A stretch of 64,000 nt of DNA from positions 1,142,270 to 1,206,269 of the forward strand of contig SCFE01000001.1 of NCBI GenBank assembly GCA_004352715.1, given 5' to 3'. Shown here one piece after another: positions 59,982 through 64,000 of this stretch. Position 1 is the stretch's first letter. Each line of letters opens with the position of its first letter. The position numbers and the translations under genes were made by a program. The notes beneath the pieces are model-generated. The model was not told where the DNA came from. It saw nothing but the letters and a program-made list of their open reading frames with translations, and ran no database searches. This stretch comes from Hofstenia miamia (taxonomy: Eukaryota > Xenacoelomorpha > Acoela).

Positions 59982-60159
59982 ATAAACTGATTCTTTTATG
60001 ACTTTCTATAGAATTTAAATTATAATGTCCCATTAGTAGAATATTGCTACTTCTAAGCAAGAGCATGCATTTTTAAGGATCAAAAAAGGAAAGGAGAAAA
60101 ACATCATGAACTTTTGAGCTTAAAAATTTTACTCATATGTTGTATTACGTTATCAAGAG

Positions 60160-60201
<42 letters not shown>

Positions 60202-61235
60202 ATGTGTTATAAATGGTACTTGTCAACCCATAGTAACTGATAGTGTACTGTAAAGTATTTGTGTGCTTAACACCTAACTGAAGGGAGCTGTGGACTGGTT
60301 ACCTGACTAACCCAGTGGCGTCAAACCCTGTTTTCTGAAAAACAAAATTTTTGAATGTGATGCATTAAGTTTCTATATGTATTTTTTCAATTTTGGCTTC
60401 CTTTTAGTAAAGTGAAAACTAATTGTTAGACGATTACCATTATAATTACTGCATTTTTCAAAAAAGCAACCATATTATGATATTAGTAATTCATAAATGA
60501 AATTTCACTTCAAAATTTTTTTGGAATTTCATATATTAATGGTTGCAATAAATAAGCATGCTTAAATTATTCATTTTTAACCGAATAACAGCTATTGACC
60601 GCAAACTGAAGTTTTTAGTTATTTCAACAAAAGTAGAATAAAATAAAGAAAGCTGAAAATGCATGTGCTAAATAACATAACTTTTGAAAAAAGTCTTTTG
60701 ACATTATCACATCAAGAAACGTACTAAATTCTGAAAAAAGCCTGCACAGAGTGATGAGGGGTAAGTAAAAAACGAACTGCGGGATTCAATTAAAAAGCAA
60801 AGTCGATCTCCAAAATACTTTTGCAAAAACCAATTTCTTACTTTTTGAAATGGGCAATATTTTGGCTCATGGCAACTGTTGCAGAATTTTGTAGATGAGA
60901 TTGAGAGCATTAGTTATTCAAGGTGAACAGTTACAAATATGCGCTTGCTGTTTTGGTATTGTATAGACTGTACGTGCAAATTTTGCACTGAAAACTAATT
61001 TGGCAAGAAATAATTTTTCAAAGAACTTGACTTACGTACAGAAGAAAACCCGTTCTTGCTTGGATTTTTGAGGGAATATTTTATACATTATTTAATTAAA
61101 TTTTAGACTTGTTGGAAATACATTGAAGAATGAAATATATGTAAAATATATGTAAAATTTGAAAATTGTGCTAGCTTAGAAAAACCTTAATGAATAAAAG
61201 TTTTACCTACAAAGCCAGAAAAATTTTTCAAAGGT
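59982..61235. other. non-coding, nothing delimited
   Basis: Contains a CAGTGGCGTCAAA at 60315 that resembles a hAT-type terminus without a partner. A 67-codon minus frame (60707-60910) has no known motif. Confidence 0.35.
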
Positions 61236-61239
61236 CTCA

Positions 61240-61400
61240 TTCACTGATTATCCTTTAACAGCTTGTATTTTTAAAAGTATAAACCGTTTTTGACTTTTTA
61301 AGGCACTTTTCTCCAAACCTATTAGATACCTTGAGTTCATGAAATTTTCACCCTGACATAGGCAGGATTTTTCTGATCACGCACGTGATAAAACTCTTTA
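61240..61400. mobile_element. reverse-oriented fragment of the intron-5 TTAA-type miniature family
   Basis: CACTTTTCTCCAAACCTATTAG is the complement of CTAATAGGCTTGAAGAAAA at 21043 and of the matching block at about 35297. Confidence 0.5.
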
Positions 61401-62600
61401 GAAGCTATCGCAATATTATAAATGAAAATATTGAAATGAATTTTATAATCCTAGTTTTAAATTTTTTTAATTTCCTACATAATATTATAGTTTTAATCGA
61501 AAAAATCAATATTTGAAACCTGAAGTGAGACACACCCCATGTGCGCACTGAATACATCTCAAATTTTCGCTCTTATGGACAAATAGTATTAAATTAGGCT
61601 GGGTTTTCCACGTGCATATATTCTTGATAATGCTATATGCAAATACAATTCGAATTTTGAATAAAGTAACTTCAAATTAATCGAGGCGTACTCTAGAAAC
61701 AACAGAGCAAAATCATTACTAAGTGAATTGAGGTGTACTCTCTAGACAACAGAGCAACATCATTACCTTAAATGCGAATATGACGGCTTTTGGCAAAACA
61801 TGTTATATTTGAAAGTAATGCATTAGATTCAATACATTTAGACAAGCGTGAATACTTAGTTTTGTTGTAGCTGATCAATTAAGAAATGCGTTTTTGCGTT
61901 ATTTCTTTCCTTATCATGATCATTGTCTTACCTCATTCTGTGTTTCATTACCCCTCCCCAGCGGTAGCGTACTTAGGGGACATGAGGCAATGTCTCCTCC
62001 ATTCAGGCTTTCAACATTGATGTTTTTGGATTAAAAATATGGTATTTCATGAAAAACCTTAAAATATTTAAAACTAATGTAGTGCACATAATTTTCAAGC
62101 ATTTCATAATTTAACACACTGTGACATTTTTCAAACAACAATTTTTAAGGATTTGTCTTTGCAAAATGATAACAAATATTATAGTAAGCATCTTCAGTAG
62201 ATTTTAAACAAATAGTAAAATGAGGGTGTTTCGCATTTGTAATAATAGATTGCAAATAAATTCTAACGAATAAAATGTTTTCATTTTTAACGTTTGAGCC
62301 AAGCAAAGCGAGATGTATTAGAAAAAATAATTGGTTTATTTATAAATTTGTTTTTGAATGTTTAAAAATCGTTTTGTAACTTAGTAAATTGCTTGAGGTA
62401 TCAAGACAATTTCATATTACATAAAAATAGTTGTCTTTAAATTTCTACAAGCAATATGGCACGAATTTGGCTTTAAGTTCTATTATATTTCACTATCATT
62501 CACCATTTTTACATAATGACCATTATGCCTATAATGTATGGATGAAACTCTAAATATGACCATTATGGATGGCAAACAAATATAGCCTTGGCATTTATGG
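61401..62600. other. non-coding, nothing delimited
   Basis: A CAGCGGTAGCGTACTTAGGGG at about 61959 looks like a transposon terminus, partner not found. No gene supported. Confidence 0.35.
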
Positions 62601-62604
62601 CTAT

Positions 62605-64000
62605 ACCATATTATTATTATTATTATCTCTTACTTCACACAGCTTCATGCTGGTATTCCTCTCAGCTCGGGGAACTCACCAGTTCCCAGGGAGTCTGAGA
62701 GCTTTCCTCAGGACTCTAGCTGTTCCTAACAATGGTGCCTTCTGTGCTACTGCTCCTCCCAGCTCCTCCAAGTATCTCTTATGCTTCTTACTCACTGCTC
62801 CTAGTGCTCCTACAACTACTGGGACTACTTAAACTTTCTTTAACTTCCACACCTTTTCTATTTCCTCTGCCAACTCCCTTTACTTGTCTATCTTCTCTTT
62901 CGCCTTGTTTTCTACATTTCTGTCCTTTGGTACTGCTATGTCTATCACTGTTCCTAATCTTTTCTCTTTGTCTACCACTACTATGTCTGGCCTCCGTGCT
63001 TCTATCACTTTGCTCGTCTGTATGTTGAAGTCCCACAGTATCTTAACCTTCTCATTTTCTATGACGCCCTGTGGCTTGTGCTCATACCACTTGTCTCCTG
63101 CTTCTAACCCGTGCTGCCTGCTCAAACTCCAGTGTACCATTCTTCCCACCTTGTCATGCCTGAACTTATACTCATTCTGTGCCAACTTCTCACACCCTGC
63201 TATCAGATGATCTACTGTCTCTGCCTCTTTCTTACATAGCCTACACTTATCACTTACTTCTACTCTTCTGTCTATATGCTTCTTCACCCAGTTTGTTCTT
63301 ATTGCTTGCTCCTGTGCTGCCATTATCAGTGCTTCTGTTTCTCTCTTCAGTCCTGCCTTCTTTAACCACTTGTTGCTCTCTTCTCTGTCACACTTCTCTG
63401 TGTTCCTCCAGTATTCTCCATGCATTGCCTTCTGCCTATACCTTGTTTGTCTCTCTAATTCCATCCTACTCTGGTATACCTTCTTTCCTTCACTCTCAGT
63501 TTTTATCTTCCGTAACTCCTTAGTGACCTCCAGTATTGACCCTCTAGGTTGTGCTTCTACATACTCCTTTAGCCCTAGTGCTTCTGCTTCTACTGTTTCC
63601 TCCACACTTAGCAGTCCTTTTCCTCCTTTATGCCTTGCCATGTACAACCTATCCACATCTCCATTTAGGTTGAAAGCCCTCTCTGCTGCTAGTACCTTCC
63701 TTGTCTCTCTGTCTAGCTCCCTAACTTCATTCTTGTTCCATCTAACTATTCCTGCCGAATATCTCAACACTGGTATTGCCCATGTATTAATTGCTTTTAT
63801 ACTAATCTGCCCATTCAATGCTGACTTCTGTAGTACCTTCCTTACTCTCCTCTTGTATTCTTTCCTTAGCCTCATCTTCATTTACTCGTGATCTGTTCTG
63901 TCTTTCTCTATCACACCTAAGTACTTGTACCCCTCTTTAACTTCCTCAATCTTATCCCCACTGCTTGTCCTCAAGCCATCCCCATCCACACACTTGCCTC
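62605..64000 (-). mobile_element. LINE with restriction-like endonuclease (R2/R4/NeSL-type), C-terminal part
   Basis: The element runs on the minus strand from the right window edge to its (AAT)n tail at about 62610-62625. A 333-codon frame (62880-63881) contains the RT C-terminus ('AINTWAIPVLRYSAGIVRW'), a C-x2-C-x7-H-x4-C zinc knuckle ('CRLCKKEAETVDHLIAGC') and the restriction-like endonuclease with 'ARRPDIVVVDKEKRL' and 'IDIAVPKDRNVENK' (R/K-PD...D/E). Upstream, 'EEVKEGYKYLGVIEKDRTDH' is cut off from it by one in-frame TAA at 63882-63884. Downstream, 'ELAEEIEKVWKLKK', 'VVPVVVGALGAVSK' and '[16 protein letters not shown]' continue past two more stops. Composition is much more GC-rich than the surroundings, so the insertion is recent. 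Inactive because of the stops; the RT palm lies beyond the window. Confidence 0.9.

Noticed and set aside
62569-63891. Several plus-strand frames rich in Ser, Leu and Cys
   Set aside because: They are the complement of the GC-richer minus-strand LINE coding sequence.
46000-64000. A third ABCB6 copy upstream of gene B
   Set aside because: No further exon with ABC motifs was found on either strand outside the two described genes.
1-64000. tRNA, rRNA or snRNA genes
   Set aside because: Scanned by eye for T-loop GGTTCGAATCC-like and rRNA-like sequence on both strands; none convincing. A covariance-model search would be decisive.

Overview
The window reads as AT-rich DNA from an invertebrate animal; I cannot name the lineage. 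The evidence is spliced genes with GT/AG introns of 44 bp to 4.2 kb, animal-type non-LTR retrotransposons, Penelope-like fragments, many hAT-, piggyBac- and mariner-type miniature transposons, long (TA)n tracts, and assembly gaps (1,000 N at 490-1489, 341 N at 4515-4855, single N at 4011, 56034 and 56570). No prokaryotic organisation, tRNA, rRNA or CRISPR array was seen.

Left part (1-20 kb): the last exon of DDRGK1 (2226-2438, +) and an unidentified terminal exon with a poly(A) signal (5942-6114, +) are the only host coding sequence I can support. The rest is decayed retrotransposons on both strands (2.7-4.5, 7.0-8.0, 8.5-10.6, 14.4-15.5 and 16.1-17.9 kb, the last split by a Penelope-like insertion), a dead mariner-type transposase (12.5-13.15 kb), a GC-rich block of unknown origin (11.5-12.2 kb), and three well-delimited miniature transposons at 18.4-19.5 kb.

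Centre (20-46 kb): two complete ABCB6-type ABC transporter genes lie in tandem on the minus strand. Gene A is 27888 to 20373 and gene B is 45624 to 35739. Each assembles from six exons of exactly 929, 204, 288, 410, 211 and 370 bp, giving 803 codons with all nucleotide-binding motifs intact. Their introns have been filled independently by different transposons. The 7.9 kb between them holds a roughly 2.2 kb hAT-like element and further repeats.

Right part (46-64 kb): three-prime fragments of LINEs and a Penelope-like element, a 158-codon ORF with LITAF-like cysteine pairs (51371-51847, -), a folate-biopterin transporter (BT1/FBT) family gene with one long exon (53069-54673, -), an assembly-duplicated 535 bp block (55.3-56.6 kb), a 2 kb DNA transposon with about 340 bp inverted ends and a broken transposase-like gene (57.07-59.04 kb), and the C-terminal part of a restriction-like-endonuclease LINE at the right edge, of which two more fragments lie at 39.8 and 47.2 kb.

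The host genes do not form an evident pathway: DDRGK1 is an ER UFMylation factor, ABCB6 a porphyrin/organelle transporter, and BT1 a pterin/folate-type carrier. The main points of interest are the clean ABCB6 duplication, the BT1 gene in an animal-like genome, and a short motif (AGCG-SC-K-CTATAAT) arrayed at two loci 50 kb apart. All calls come from reading the sequence; no database search was run.
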